From: Lachnospiraceae bacterium UBA7086
GTDB taxonomy: Bacteria; Bacillota; Clostridia; Lachnospirales; Lachnospiraceae
NCBI GenBank assembly: GCA_002492525.1
Contig: DKZA01000016.1
Location: 27,245-91,244 of the forward strand
DNA: 64,000 nt
Direction: 5' to 3'
Below, piece by piece: positions 1 to 8,812 of the stretch. Below the pieces are notes generated by a model. That model had not been told where the DNA came from, did no database searches, and saw nothing but the letters and a program-made list of their open reading frames with translations. The stretch's first letter is position 1. Every line of letters begins with the position of its first letter. The position numbers were made by a program, and so were the translations under genes.

Positions 1-1
1 G

Positions 2-874
2 GCACAGCAGCAGATTATGATACAGCGGAAAACCCTGGAAGGGTATGAAAAGAATGTTCAGGCAGCCAGAAACGATTATCAGGAACAGGAGAAGAAATAT
101 CTAAACGCTCTGCAAAAGCGGGAAACGCTTCTGACACAGCTTGCGGGGCCAGAAGAGGAGATACAGCTGGAAACGATTACGGAAAGACAGCAGGAACTGG
201 TGCGGCAAAGACAGGAAAGACAGCAGGAGAAAGAGCAGATATCCCATCGGTATGAGACGGATAAAAAGGTTAAGACTTCTATAGAGAAACGCAGTACTAC
301 CCTGCGGGAGACAGAGCATAGGTGGGCTATGGTAAAGGAATTGTCCGCTACCATGAACGGAACGCTTACGGGGAAGGATAAGCTGATGCTGGAAACTTAT
401 GTGCAGACCAGATATTTTGACAGGATCATTCAGCGGGCCAACACCAGATTCATGATCATGTCACGCGGACAGTATGAGTTAAGGCGTGCAGATCATGCGC
501 AGAATCAGAGAAGTCAAAGTGGCTTGGATCTGGACGTGACAGATCACTATAACGGTACTGTACGCAGTGTCAGGACGCTTTCCGGCGGTGAGGCATTTCT
601 TGCTTCTTTGTCCTTAGCTTTGGGACTGGCGGATGAAGTGCAGTCCACGGCAGGAGGAATTTCCTTAGACACCATGTTTGTGGACGAGGGGTTCGGTTCT
701 CTGGACGAGAGTGCCCTGGAACAGGCCATACAGGCGCTTTTGTCCTTGGCGGAAGGAAACAGACTGGTAGGGATCATCTCTCATGTAGGGGAACTGAAAG
801 AGCGGATTGACAGGAAGATTCTGATAACCAAGGATCCGGCGGCAGGCAGCAGAGCGGAACTTTTGACGGAATAA
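2..874 (+). CDS. sbcC: SbcC nuclease ATPase subunit, C-terminal part (cut by window edge)
   Basis: The frame is open from base 2, so only the C-terminal ~290 residues of a normally ~1000-residue protein are here. The first ~110 visible residues are a Q/E/R-rich coiled coil, the returning arm of the SMC-like hinge. An ABC signature LSGGE lies near visible residue 188 and a Walker B/D-loop FVDEGFGSLD near 220, followed by an H-loop IISHV. This order is that of SbcC/Rad50, the ATPase that works with SbcD nuclease on hairpins and double-strand ends. sbcD would be expected to the left of the window. RecN or SMC are less likely because of the GGEAFLASLSLALGLAD context. Confidence 0.87.
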   Translation, partial: AQQQIMIQRKTLEGYEKNVQAARNDYQEQEKKYLNALQKRETLLTQLAGPEEEIQLETITERQQELVRQRQERQQEKEQISHRYETDKKVKTSIEKRSTTLRETEHRWAMVKELSATMNGTLTGKDKLMLETYVQTRYFDRIIQRANTRFMIMSRGQYELRRADHAQNQRSQSGLDLDVTDHYNGTVRSVRTLSGGEAFLASLSLALGLADEVQSTAGGISLDTMFVDEGFGSLDESALEQAIQALLSLAEGNRLVGIISHVGELKERIDRKILITKDPAAGSRAELLTE

Positions 875-903
875 ACACAAGGATGAGAACGGATATCAGA
901 AGT

Positions 904-932
904 TTGCCTCAGCAGGATTTTTGTGTTATTAT
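904..932 (+). promoter_or_regulatory. Sigma-A type promoter for the sufC-sufB-cls-plsC operon
   Basis: TTGCCT (904-909) and TATTAT (927-932) are 17 bp apart, with an extended -10 TG at 924-925. It lies in the 110-bp gap after sbcC, about 65 bp before sufC. Confidence 0.6.
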
Positions 933-997
933 GAACTATTAAGGGATAACCGGTAAAGGGATATCCCGGCCGCGGATGCGGCGGAATGAGAGGAAAT

Positions 998-1720
998 ATG
1001 CTGGAACTGAAACATATATCTTTCCAGGCGGAGGACACTGGGAAGGAAATAGAGATTTTAAGAGATATCAATCTTGTGATCAAAGACCGGTTTGTGGCGG
1101 TCACAGGGCCTAACGGCAGCGGTAAATCCACCCTGGCCAAGATCGTGGCCGGGATATTGACGCCGACAGAGGGGCAGATTTTGCTTGACGGTGTGGATAT
1201 CACGGACAAATCCATTACCGAGCGGGCTAATCTGGGAGTAGGGTTCGCATTTCAACAGCCCGTCCGGTTTAAGGGAATCACCGTGAAGGATATGCTTTCC
1301 ATTGCGGCCGGAAAGGATGCGGACATGGCGGAAATCTGTTCCATGTTGTCGGAGGTGGGATTATGCGCCAGAGATTATGTAAACCGGGAGATCAATGCCA
1401 GTCTTTCCGGCGGAGAATTGAAGCGTATTGAGATTGCTATGATCATGGCGCGGAAAACGAAGCTGTCTATTTTTGATGAACCGGAAGCGGGAATTGATCT
1501 GTGGAGTTTTCAGAATCTGATCCGGGTATTTGAGAAGATGTATGAGGAGACGAAAGGAACCATTCTGATCATATCCCATCAAGAAAGAATATTAAATATC
1601 GCAGACCAGATTGTACTTTTGGCGGATGGCTGTGTTAAAAAGGTGGGAACCAGAGAGGAACTGATGCCGGAACTGTTGGGCGTCGGACAGCCCTGCAGGA
1701 CGCTGGCTGATAAACTGTAG
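998..1720 (+). CDS. sufC: SufC-type Fe-S cluster assembly ATPase
   Basis: A soluble 240-residue ABC ATPase that would power Fe-S cluster assembly together with the SufB/D-type scaffold encoded next. Walker A GPNGSGKST is near residue 37, the signature SLSGGELKR near 134, and Walker B LSIFDEPEAGID near 155; E/AGID after Walker B is typical of SufC rather than of importers. The ATG at 998 is preferred over the in-frame ATG at 986 because SufC proteins begin MLELK and AGAGGA sits just upstream. No SufS, SufU or SufE gene is nearby, so this looks like the reduced SufCB (SMS-like) arrangement of anaerobes. A transporter ATPase is unlikely: no permease is adjacent. Confidence 0.88.
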   Translation: MLELKHISFQAEDTGKEIEILRDINLVIKDRFVAVTGPNGSGKSTLAKIVAGILTPTEGQILLDGVDITDKSITERANLGVGFAFQQPVRFKGITVKDMLSIAAGKDADMAEICSMLSEVGLCARDYVNREINASLSGGELKRIEIAMIMARKTKLSIFDEPEAGIDLWSFQNLIRVFEKMYEETKGTILIISHQERILNIADQIVLLADGCVKKVGTREELMPELLGVGQPCRTLADKL

Positions 1721-1738
1721 AAATGAAGGTGATGTATC

Positions 1739-2656
1739 ATGGATGCAATACAACAAAACTTGTTGGAACAGGTGGCAGGTCTGCATGAGATACCTGCCGG
1801 CGCTTATAATATCCGTGCCAACGGACAGATGGCGGGGCGCAATACCACAGCCAATATAGATATTGTGAGTAAAGAGGATAAGTCTGGAATAGATATCAGG
1901 ATTAAACCGGGCACTCGCTCGGAGAGCGTGCATATTCCGGTGGTTCTGAGTGAGAGCGGCCTGAAAGAAAGTGTGTATAATGATTTCTTTGTGGGGGAAG
2001 ACTGCGATGTCACAATCATAGCGGGATGCGGGATTCACAATGGCGGTTCGGCGGCATCGGAACATTCCGGGATTCATCGTTTCTTCGTAGAACAAAATGC
2101 CAAAGTCCGGTATGTGGAGAAGCATTACGGTTCCGGCGACGGCAACGGAGAACGGATCATGAATCCTACCACGGAGATTCATCTGGCCAAGGGCGCTTCT
2201 CTGGAGATGGAGACGGTACAGATTAAGGGCATTGATTCTACGAAGAGAGTCACTGCGGCAACCGTGGAAGAAGGCGCTTCTTTGGTGATTCATGAGAAGA
2301 TCATGACCCATGGAAAGCAGTATGCGCAGACGGATTTTACGGTGAATATGACGGGGCCGGGATCCAGTGTCAATCTGGTGTCAAGATCGGTGGCCAAGGA
2401 ACATTCCAGGCAGCTTTTTAAGAGCCGTATTATTGGAGACAGCAGTTGTCAGGGGCACAGTGAATGTGATGCCATCATCATGGATGAGGCCAGCGTCAGC
2501 GCCATTCCGGAACTGACGGCCAATCATATAGACGCCAATCTGATTCACGAGGCGGCAATCGGTAAGATTGCAGGAGAACAACTGATTAAGCTCATGACGC
2601 TTGGACTCACAGAGAAAGAAGCGGAAGAGCAGATTGTAAACGGGTTTTTAAAATGA
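1739..2656 (+). CDS. sufB: SufB/SufD family Fe-S cluster scaffold
   Basis: A 305-residue member of the SufB/SufD beta-helix family, the presumed scaffold partner of the preceding ATPase. It is short compared with E. coli SufB (~495) and SufD (~420) and lacks their N-terminal domain. The family C-terminus is clear: SECDAIIMD near residue 240, IPELTANH near 258, HEAAIGKIAGEQL near 269, and a final IVNGFL. Candidate cluster ligands are Cys near 97 (AGCGIHNGG), Cys near 235 and Cys near 242. The start has the SD AAGGTGAT. It follows sufC by 18 nt and its stop overlaps the next start (ATGA). Whether it is functionally B or D cannot be told; one protein may serve as homodimer. Confidence 0.85.
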   Translation: MDAIQQNLLEQVAGLHEIPAGAYNIRANGQMAGRNTTANIDIVSKEDKSGIDIRIKPGTRSESVHIPVVLSESGLKESVYNDFFVGEDCDVTIIAGCGIHNGGSAASEHSGIHRFFVEQNAKVRYVEKHYGSGDGNGERIMNPTTEIHLAKGASLEMETVQIKGIDSTKRVTAATVEEGASLVIHEKIMTHGKQYAQTDFTVNMTGPGSSVNLVSRSVAKEHSRQLFKSRIIGDSSCQGHSECDAIIMDEASVSAIPELTANHIDANLIHEAAIGKIAGEQLIKLMTLGLTEKEAEEQIVNGFLK

Positions 2657-4185
2657 GAAAATTTTTACAGCGTGCATTAAACAGGGTCGTGATTACAGCG
2701 ATCATTGTACTGTTACAGATAGGGTTTTTCCTGTTGGAAATTTTGAAATGGGGAAACTATTACGTAGGTATCGCCTTTGTGCTTCGGCTGCTTAGTTTCT
2801 GCGCAGTGGTTTATATTATCTGGCGGCCTAATAATCCTGCGGTAAAACTGGCGTGGATTGTGCCTATTCTGACGTTCCCGCTCTTTGGAGGAGTGATGTA
2901 TCTGTTTTTTGGACATGTCATTGTGCCAAAGAAACTCAGAGACAGCATGGAACGGACTAACGCATTGGTACAGAAGAATCTGGTGCAGGATGAGGACGTG
3001 CGAAGAGCTTTGCGGCAGACAGACCAGGCAGTTGCCAATCAGAGTGGGTATCTGTTGTCCCATGCAGGAGTACCTGTTTGGGATCATACGGCTTCTACTT
3101 ATTTTCCGGATGGAGAGCCCTATTGGGAAGCTTTGCTTATAGATTTAGAAAAGGCACAACATTTTATCTTTTTGGAGTATTTTATTCTGGCGGAGGGTAA
3201 GATGTGGAATTCGGTGCTGGAAATCCTGGAACGCAAGGCAAAGGAAGGCGTTGAAGTCCGGCTGATTTATGACGATGTGGGAAGTGTTTTTCTGTTGCCC
3301 AAAAAGTATTATGAGATTATCGAGAAGAAGGGGATTAAGTGTGTGGCATTTAACAGGCTGGTGCCTTTTATGTCACTTGTACTTAACAACAGGGATCACA
3401 GAAAGATTGTGGTGATTGATGGAAAAGTAGGTTATACCGGCGGCATCAATATGTCCGATGAGTATATTAACTGCACACATCCCTATGGGGAGCATTGGAA
3501 AGATGCCGGTATCCGGATCGAGGGAGAGGCTGTCTGGAATTTTACGGTGATGTTTTTGCAGATGTGGAATATGTCCCGTTATACAGAGGAAGACTATTGC
3601 AGATACCGGTATCATTTTACACAGATGCTTCCGGCGGCCGGTTATGTGCAGCCTTACATGGATACGCCTCTTGACGAAGAAATCGTGGGAGAAAATGTGT
3701 ATCTGAATATCATTGGCAATGCGAAGAAATACGTATATATTTACACACCCTATCTGGTCACAGACAATGAGATGATCACGGCTCTTAAGCTGGCTTCCAA
3801 ACGGGGCGTTGATGTGCGGATCGTGACGCCGGGCGTGCCGGATAAGAAGTTTGTTTACTGGCTGACCCAGTCCAATTATCAGAATTTGATAGAGGCTGGT
3901 GTGAGAATTTATCAATACACTCCGGGATTTATTCACTCTAAGTGTGTGCTCTGTGACGATGAAGTTGCAACAGTAGGTACCATTAATTTTGATTACAGGA
4001 GTTTCTATCACCATTTTGAGTGTGGTGTATTTTTATACCGGGCGGATGCCATCGACGAATTAAAGAAAGATATGGAAGAGACCTTTGCTGTCTCGGAGCA
4101 GATTACCTTGGAGTGGTGCAGGGATAAGTTTGTTAAGACAAATGTTGTGGGCCCCATATTAAAACTGTTTTCGCCGTTGTTATAG
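2653..4185 (+). CDS. cls: Cardiolipin synthase (two-HKD phospholipase D type)
   Basis: A 510-residue membrane enzyme that makes cardiolipin from phosphatidylglycerol. The N-terminus has two transmembrane helices (about residues 11-33 and 40-57, then WIVPILTFPLFGGVMYLFFG). Two HKD motifs follow: HRKIVVIDG near residue 248 with GGINMSDEY after it, and HSKCVLCDD near 427 followed by GTINFDYRSF. Length and order match bacterial ClsA. Translation is coupled to sufB by the ATGA overlap, giving an operon of Fe-S assembly and lipid genes whose link is positional only. Confidence 0.93.
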   Translation: MRKFLQRALNRVVITAIIVLLQIGFFLLEILKWGNYYVGIAFVLRLLSFCAVVYIIWRPNNPAVKLAWIVPILTFPLFGGVMYLFFGHVIVPKKLRDSMERTNALVQKNLVQDEDVRRALRQTDQAVANQSGYLLSHAGVPVWDHTASTYFPDGEPYWEALLIDLEKAQHFIFLEYFILAEGKMWNSVLEILERKAKEGVEVRLIYDDVGSVFLLPKKYYEIIEKKGIKCVAFNRLVPFMSLVLNNRDHRKIVVIDGKVGYTGGINMSDEYINCTHPYGEHWKDAGIRIEGEAVWNFTVMFLQMWNMSRYTEEDYCRYRYHFTQMLPAAGYVQPYMDTPLDEEIVGENVYLNIIGNAKKYVYIYTPYLVTDNEMITALKLASKRGVDVRIVTPGVPDKKFVYWLTQSNYQNLIEAGVRIYQYTPGFIHSKCVLCDDEVATVGTINFDYRSFYHHFECGVFLYRADAIDELKKDMEETFAVSEQITLEWCRDKFVKTNVVGPILKLFSPLL

Positions 4186-4210
4186 AGGGAAGAAAGGGGT
4201 ATAGTGAATT

Positions 4211-4927
4211 ATGATACGTTTTGTAAAGGTTATCGTGTGGAATCTGCCAAGAATCTATATGATACCCAGAATGGCATATATGGCTAAACATGCAAACCGT
4301 TATGGAGAAGAAGAGTGCTATAATTATGCACAGCTTGCCATCAGGCGTATGATGCGTGCAGGACATATTAGCACCAGGAAGTATGGGATGGAAAATCTGC
4401 CCTCCGAGGGGGGATACATTCTTTGTCCTAATCATCAGGGAAAGTTTGACGCGCTTGGCATTATGATTTCGCACGAGAAGCCTTGTTCCGTGGTCATAGA
4501 CGATGCCAAATCTCATGGAATTTTAGTCAAACAATTTATTGATCTGGTGCACGGCAAAAGATTGATTAAAAATGACTTCAGACAGTCTGTCAGGATTATC
4601 AAAGAACTTTCGGAAGAGACGCAGAAAGGACGTAAGTTCATTATCTTTCCGGAAGGCGGTTACTTCCATAATCACAATACGGTTGGAGAGTTTAAACCGG
4701 GATGCTTTAAAAGTGCTATGAAAGCGAGAGTTCCTATTGTACCGGTAGCTCTGATCGATTCCTATAAAGTGTTCGAGGAGTGGACGTTACGCAAAGTAGA
4801 GACCCAGGTTCATTTCCTGCAGGCAATCTCTTATGATGAGTACAGAGGCATGACAACGGTAGAGATTGCCGAGATGGTAAAAAACAGGATTGTCAACAGA
4901 ATTACAGAAGTGTTGAATCCTGCCTGA
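4211..4927 (+). CDS. plsC: 1-acyl-glycerol-3-phosphate acyltransferase family protein
   Basis: A 238-residue PlsC-like acyltransferase that would add the second acyl chain to lysophosphatidic acid at the membrane. The NHxxxxD box NHQGKFD lies near residue 74 and the FPEG motif (IIFPEGGYF) near 146. The SD is in GAAAGGGG upstream of the ATG. It sits 25 nt after cls in the same direction, a sensible phospholipid pair. Only 8 nt separate its stop from the convergent tmcAL stop and no hairpin terminator is visible between them. Exact acceptor specificity is not readable from sequence. Confidence 0.87.
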   Translation: MIRFVKVIVWNLPRIYMIPRMAYMAKHANRYGEEECYNYAQLAIRRMMRAGHISTRKYGMENLPSEGGYILCPNHQGKFDALGIMISHEKPCSVVIDDAKSHGILVKQFIDLVHGKRLIKNDFRQSVRIIKELSEETQKGRKFIIFPEGGYFHNHNTVGEFKPGCFKSAMKARVPIVPVALIDSYKVFEEWTLRKVETQVHFLQAISYDEYRGMTTVEIAEMVKNRIVNRITEVLNPA

Positions 4928-4935
4928 CTGCGGAC

Positions 4936-6183
4936 CTAAATCTTGACAATGCTTTGTTTATATTCATTGATTTCGGATGCCGTATTCTGCCCGGAGAATT
5001 TGTGACTGACAATGCCCTGGTAGACGTGACTTGCATAAATGTCTTTTTCCAGCATATGAGTGCCTGTGGGTGTCAGCAGGTTCCCGGCGTCTGCCAGTTT
5101 GGAAAGAAGCGGGACGGCTGTTTTTTGTTTGATGGCGGATAGAAGCGGTTCTGCCCCTTTGCGAAAGCCCAGCATACGCGCATAGAAAATCTGGTCCTGC
5201 GACAGATAGCAGGTTAAATCTTCCCGGTAAATCTGTAACAGGATGTGGAGCAGGCTGCGGGCAATACGTGTGTAAGTCCGATTCTTTGATTTTAACAAAT
5301 CGCAGAAGGACGGGAAATCCCTATATTGCGGTAAGAGTTTCAGGATACGGTCCGACAGTTCCTTGTCGATGTCGGGATACCGGGTAAATTCTTTGGAAGG
5401 TTCCGAGAGGAGACGATAATGCATCAGCAAAGACAGGTCGTCCGCGAAGACAGGGTAAGTTTTTAAGTATTGCTCTTCCATCAGCAGATGGATAGAGGCA
5501 GGCATCTGATTTAAGATACTGTTTGGTGAGCCAGAACATTTGAGTGCTTCCCGAAGCGCCCGCGCAGAACAAAAGTCGGCCTGCAGACTCTCATCATGGT
5601 AGGCCGCGCCAAAACGGCGGATGGTGCAGGGGGTTATGGTGCTGTTTCTTTTGAGAAGCGCCTTACAATATTCGATTCCCAGAATGTTATTCGGACTGGA
5701 TAATATGTCTGTGTGAGCCGTCAGATGAGGTGCGGAAGCCTCGATGGCGGCATTTCTTGCCTGCGGATAAGAATGACCTTTGCGCAGCCCGTGATTAAGA
5801 GTCTGCTTAAAGACCTCATCTTCATGAAGCAGAAGCTGAGCAAATGTCATGAGTAATTTAACATCTCCACATTCGCTTCCAAAGCAGAGATTGTCTACAA
5901 CGCCCAGCTTATCCAGTAAAGTCACGGCACCGCCGGCAAAGTATTCTGCGCTGCTAAGCGCATAATAGGCCGGCAGTTCCAGAACCAGATCGGCGCCATT
6001 TAGCAAGGCAATCCTGGTACGGAGATATTTATCCAGCATAGCCGGTGCGCCGCGTTGTACAAAATCACCGCTCATGACGACGATACAATAGTCTGCGCCG
6101 GTGAGTTCTTTTGCCTTCTTAAGATGATAGGCATGTCCGTTGTGAAACGGATTATATTCTGCAATGATCCCCACAGTTTTCAT
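4936..6183 (-). CDS. tmcAL: tRNA(Met) cytidine acetate ligase (TmcAL/YlbM)
   Basis: A 415-residue nucleotidyltransferase-fold enzyme. Family knowledge: TmcAL uses acetate and ATP to N4-acetylate the wobble C34 of elongator tRNA(Met). The N-terminus MKTVGIIAEYNPFHNGH carries the HxGH nucleotide motif at residues 14-17, followed by MSGDFVQRG near 39 and ADLVLELP near 65, all family hallmarks. The start has an AAAGGA SD. It is divergent from pta-ackA, whose pathway makes and uses acetate, and in Bacillus the orthologue ylbM lies next to ylbN-rpmF, here found 6.5 kb away, so the neighbourhood is an interrupted version of an old one. Confidence 0.92.
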   Translation of the reverse strand: MKTVGIIAEYNPFHNGHAYHLKKAKELTGADYCIVVMSGDFVQRGAPAMLDKYLRTRIALLNGADLVLELPAYYALSSAEYFAGGAVTLLDKLGVVDNLCFGSECGDVKLLMTFAQLLLHEDEVFKQTLNHGLRKGHSYPQARNAAIEASAPHLTAHTDILSSPNNILGIEYCKALLKRNSTITPCTIRRFGAAYHDESLQADFCSARALREALKCSGSPNSILNQMPASIHLLMEEQYLKTYPVFADDLSLLMHYRLLSEPSKEFTRYPDIDKELSDRILKLLPQYRDFPSFCDLLKSKNRTYTRIARSLLHILLQIYREDLTCYLSQDQIFYARMLGFRKGAEPLLSAIKQKTAVPLLSKLADAGNLLTPTGTHMLEKDIYASHVYQGIVSHKFSGQNTASEINEYKQSIVKI

Positions 6184-6287
6184 AGTTTCCGGTCCTTTCC
6201 CCTTAACACGATAGATTCACTGTAAACAGTCTAACATAAAATGGTAAATTTGTATTGTTTTTTTATGCAAACAGACAAGAAAATCCC

Positions 6288-6316
6288 TTGTGCCATGCCT
6301 CGTAATTTTGTATGAT
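6288..6316 (+). promoter_or_regulatory. Promoter for pta
   Basis: TTGTGC (6288-6293) and TATGAT (6311-6316) are 17 bp apart, about 57 bp before the pta start. The pta SD AAAGGAGG (6357-6364) is strong. Confidence 0.5.
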
Positions 6317-6372
6317 AAAAGAGTGAAGAAAAGCCTGGGGGGCTTATCGGATAGAAAAAGGAGGATAAAGTT

Positions 6373-7374
6373 ATGTCTTATATTGATCTGATGAAAGAGA
6401 AGGCCAGAAGTGACAAGAAGACCATCGTGCTTCCGGAGACAAATGATAAGCGGACACTGATTGCGGCAGCCAATATTTTAAAAGAGGGAATTGCCAATAT
6501 CATTATGGTGGGGAATGAGGAAAAAATCATGGACGGTGCCGGCTGGCTGGAGGTGGAACTGGACGGCGTACAGATCATTAATCCGGAGAAGACGGAGAAA
6601 CTGGATGAGTATGTAGACCTGTTGTTTGAGACCAGAAAAAATAAGGGTATGACACCGGAGAAGGCCAGAGAAATATTGTTGAAAGATTATCTGACCTTTG
6701 GTGTGGTCATGGTGAAGGCAAATGATGCGGACGGTATGGTGGCCGGTGCCTGTCATGCCACGGCAGATACGTTACGTCCGGCTCTGCAGATTTTAAAGAC
6801 GGCGCCGGGGGTGAAGTTAGTGTCCGGTTTCTTTATTCTGGATGTACCGGATTGCGAATTGGGAGAAAACGGTACTTTTCTCTTTGCGGACTGTGGTTTG
6901 AACCAGGATCCCACTGCGGAAGAACTGGCGGCCATCGCAGACTCATCGGCCAAGAGCTTTAAGAGCCTGGTGGGTGCTAAGCCTATTATCGCTATGTTGT
7001 CCCATTCTACCAAAGGCAGCGCCAAACATCCTCTGGTAGATAAGATGGTGGAGGCAACGAGGATTGCCCATGAGCAGTATCCACATCTGTGTATTGACGG
7101 AGAATTGCAGTCCGATGCGGCCCTGGTGCCCCAGGTGGCTAAATCTAAGGCACCCGGCAGTGAAGTGGCAGGGAAAGCCAACGTACTGATTTTCCCGAAC
7201 CTGGACTGCGGCAACATCGGCTACAAACTGGTACAAAGACTAGGGAAAGCCGAAGCTTACGGCCCCATGCTTCAGGGAATCGCCAAACCGGTAAACGATC
7301 TCTCCAGAGGCTGCTCCTGGCAGGATATCGTAGGCGTAGTAGCCCTAACAGCAGTACAGGCACAACTTGCGTGA
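6373..7374 (+). CDS. pta: Phosphate acetyltransferase
   Basis: A 333-residue cytoplasmic enzyme converting acetyl-CoA and phosphate to acetyl phosphate, the first step of acetate fermentation. It is the short single-domain form. Family stretches seen include LPETNDKRTL near residue 20, GVVMVKANDADGMVAGA near 112, GFFILDVPDCELGENG near 153 and HSTKGSAKHP near 212. AckA follows, the usual partner, but 203 nt away because a structured repeat occupies the gap. The left arm of that repeat overlaps the last three codons and the stop. Confidence 0.95.
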   Translation: MSYIDLMKEKARSDKKTIVLPETNDKRTLIAAANILKEGIANIIMVGNEEKIMDGAGWLEVELDGVQIINPEKTEKLDEYVDLLFETRKNKGMTPEKAREILLKDYLTFGVVMVKANDADGMVAGACHATADTLRPALQILKTAPGVKLVSGFFILDVPDCELGENGTFLFADCGLNQDPTAEELAAIADSSAKSFKSLVGAKPIIAMLSHSTKGSAKHPLVDKMVEATRIAHEQYPHLCIDGELQSDAALVPQVAKSKAPGSEVAGKANVLIFPNLDCGNIGYKLVQRLGKAEAYGPMLQGIAKPVNDLSRGCSWQDIVGVVALTAVQAQLA

Positions 7375-7544
7375 TAAGCTGCCACGCATGGACGGCCGGA
7401 AAGGCACGGACCGTGTTTACACGAGTCCGGGACTTTTTGGACGGACATGAAGTGGTGCAACACGACTTCGTGAACGAAGTTCACGAAGTGCGTGGCAGCT
7501 TATCACGCAAGGCAGGCGAAGAAAGATGCGTGGCAGCTTATCAC
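7366..7544. repeat. Structured inverted-repeat element between pta and ackA
   Basis: Positions 7366-7388 and 7489-7511 form a perfect 23-bp inverted repeat with 100 bp between the arms. The first 18 bases of the right arm recur as a direct copy at 7527-7544. Inside are a perfect 11-bp stem with a 3-nt loop (7465-7475/7479-7489) and a small CGTGT/ACACG hairpin (7412-7423). The left arm runs through the pta stop codon. It resembles a miniature inverted-repeat element or a cis-acting RNA fold; no transposase is present. It could reduce or process the pta-ackA transcript. Confidence 0.85.
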
Positions 7545-7577
7545 ATTAAATAATTCCTAAGAAAGAAGGTAAAAATC

Positions 7578-8774
7578 ATGAACATATTAGTCATTAACTG
7601 TGGCAGCTCCTCCTTAAAATTCCAACTCATCGATGCGGAAACAGAGAAAATGATTGCCAAGGGCCTGTGTGAACGTATCGGTATTGAGGGCAGCCAGCTT
7701 GTTTATCAGCCCGCCGGCGGTGCAAAAGAGGAGACTGTAACTCCCATGCCTGATCATACCAAAGCGATCGAACTGGTTCTGGGTGCCCTTACCAATGAAA
7801 AGACGGGTGTGGTGAAATCCCTGCAGGAGATTGGGGCTGTGGGACATCGTATCGTGCATGGTGGAGAAAAGTTCGCAGCTTCTACCGTGATCACAGAGGA
7901 AGTAATTGAGGCGATCAAAGCCTGCAATGATCTGGCACCCTTACATAATCCGGCCAATCTGATCGGTATTGATGCCTGTCAGAAACTGATGCCGGAGACG
8001 CCTATGGTGGGTGTGTTTGATACGGCATTTCATCAGACCATGCCGAAAGAGGCTTATCTGTATGGTCTTCCTTATGAATATTATGAGAAGTACCAGGTGA
8101 GAAGATATGGGTTCCACGGCACCAGCCATTCTTATGTGTCCAAGCGGGCGGCGGAGCTTTTGGGCAGAAAGTATGAGGACATGAAGATCATAGTCTGCCA
8201 TTTGGGCAACGGCGCCAGTATTTCGGCGGTAGCAAACGGCAAATGTGTGGATACGTCCATGGGTCTGACACCTTTGGAAGGATTGATCATGGGAACCCGC
8301 AGCGGAGATATTGATCCTGCTATCATAGAATATATTGCCCATAAGGAAAATAAGAATATTGACGAAGTGATGACCATACTCAATAAGAAATCCGGTGTGC
8401 TGGGGCTGTCCGGTAATCTTTCTTCGGATTTCAGAGACTTGGAAAAGGCTTATAATGCCGGAGAGGATAGAGGACTTCGTACCATCAGAACCTTTGCCTA
8501 CCGGGTTGCCAAGTACATCGGTGCCTATACAGCCGTCATGAATGGAGTGGATGCTATCTGCTTTACAGCAGGCGTGGGAGAGAACAGTCCTCTGGTTAGG
8601 AACCTTGCCTGTGAGCGTCTGGGGTATCTTGGCATTGCACTGGATAAGGATCAGAATGATAAGCGCGGAGAAGAATTGGTAATCAGCACCCCAGATTCCA
8701 AAGTGAAGGTGATGGTGATTCCCACCAATGAAGAACTGGCGATTGCAAGGGAGACATTTGCGCTGGTAAAGTAA
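7578..8774 (+). CDS. ackA: Acetate kinase
   Basis: A 398-residue kinase of the ASKHA fold making ATP from acetyl phosphate. The start MNILVINCGSSSLKFQL is diagnostic, with HRIVHGGEKF near residue 93, FDTAFH near 148, RYGFHGTSH near 177, CHLGNGAS near 207 and GTRSGDIDP near 239. The SD GAAAGAAGG precedes the ATG. With pta it forms the substrate-level phosphorylation branch of fermentation; the inserted repeat upstream may decouple its expression from pta. Confidence 0.97.
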   Translation: MNILVINCGSSSLKFQLIDAETEKMIAKGLCERIGIEGSQLVYQPAGGAKEETVTPMPDHTKAIELVLGALTNEKTGVVKSLQEIGAVGHRIVHGGEKFAASTVITEEVIEAIKACNDLAPLHNPANLIGIDACQKLMPETPMVGVFDTAFHQTMPKEAYLYGLPYEYYEKYQVRRYGFHGTSHSYVSKRAAELLGRKYEDMKIIVCHLGNGASISAVANGKCVDTSMGLTPLEGLIMGTRSGDIDPAIIEYIAHKENKNIDEVMTILNKKSGVLGLSGNLSSDFRDLEKAYNAGEDRGLRTIRTFAYRVAKYIGAYTAVMNGVDAICFTAGVGENSPLVRNLACERLGYLGIALDKDQNDKRGEELVISTPDSKVKVMVIPTNEELAIARETFALVK

Positions 8775-8812
8775 TGGGAGAAATACTAAGCCGCGCACAG
8801 GAGGAAAGGTAA

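Noticed and set aside
7371..7553. Possible 60-residue gene between pta and ackA
   Set aside because: It is encoded by the inverted-repeat element, has no SD and no recognisable protein features; the repeats explain the sequence.
7941..8798. 285-residue minus-strand ORF opposite ackA
   Set aside because: Shadow of ackA, which has all family motifs on the plus strand.
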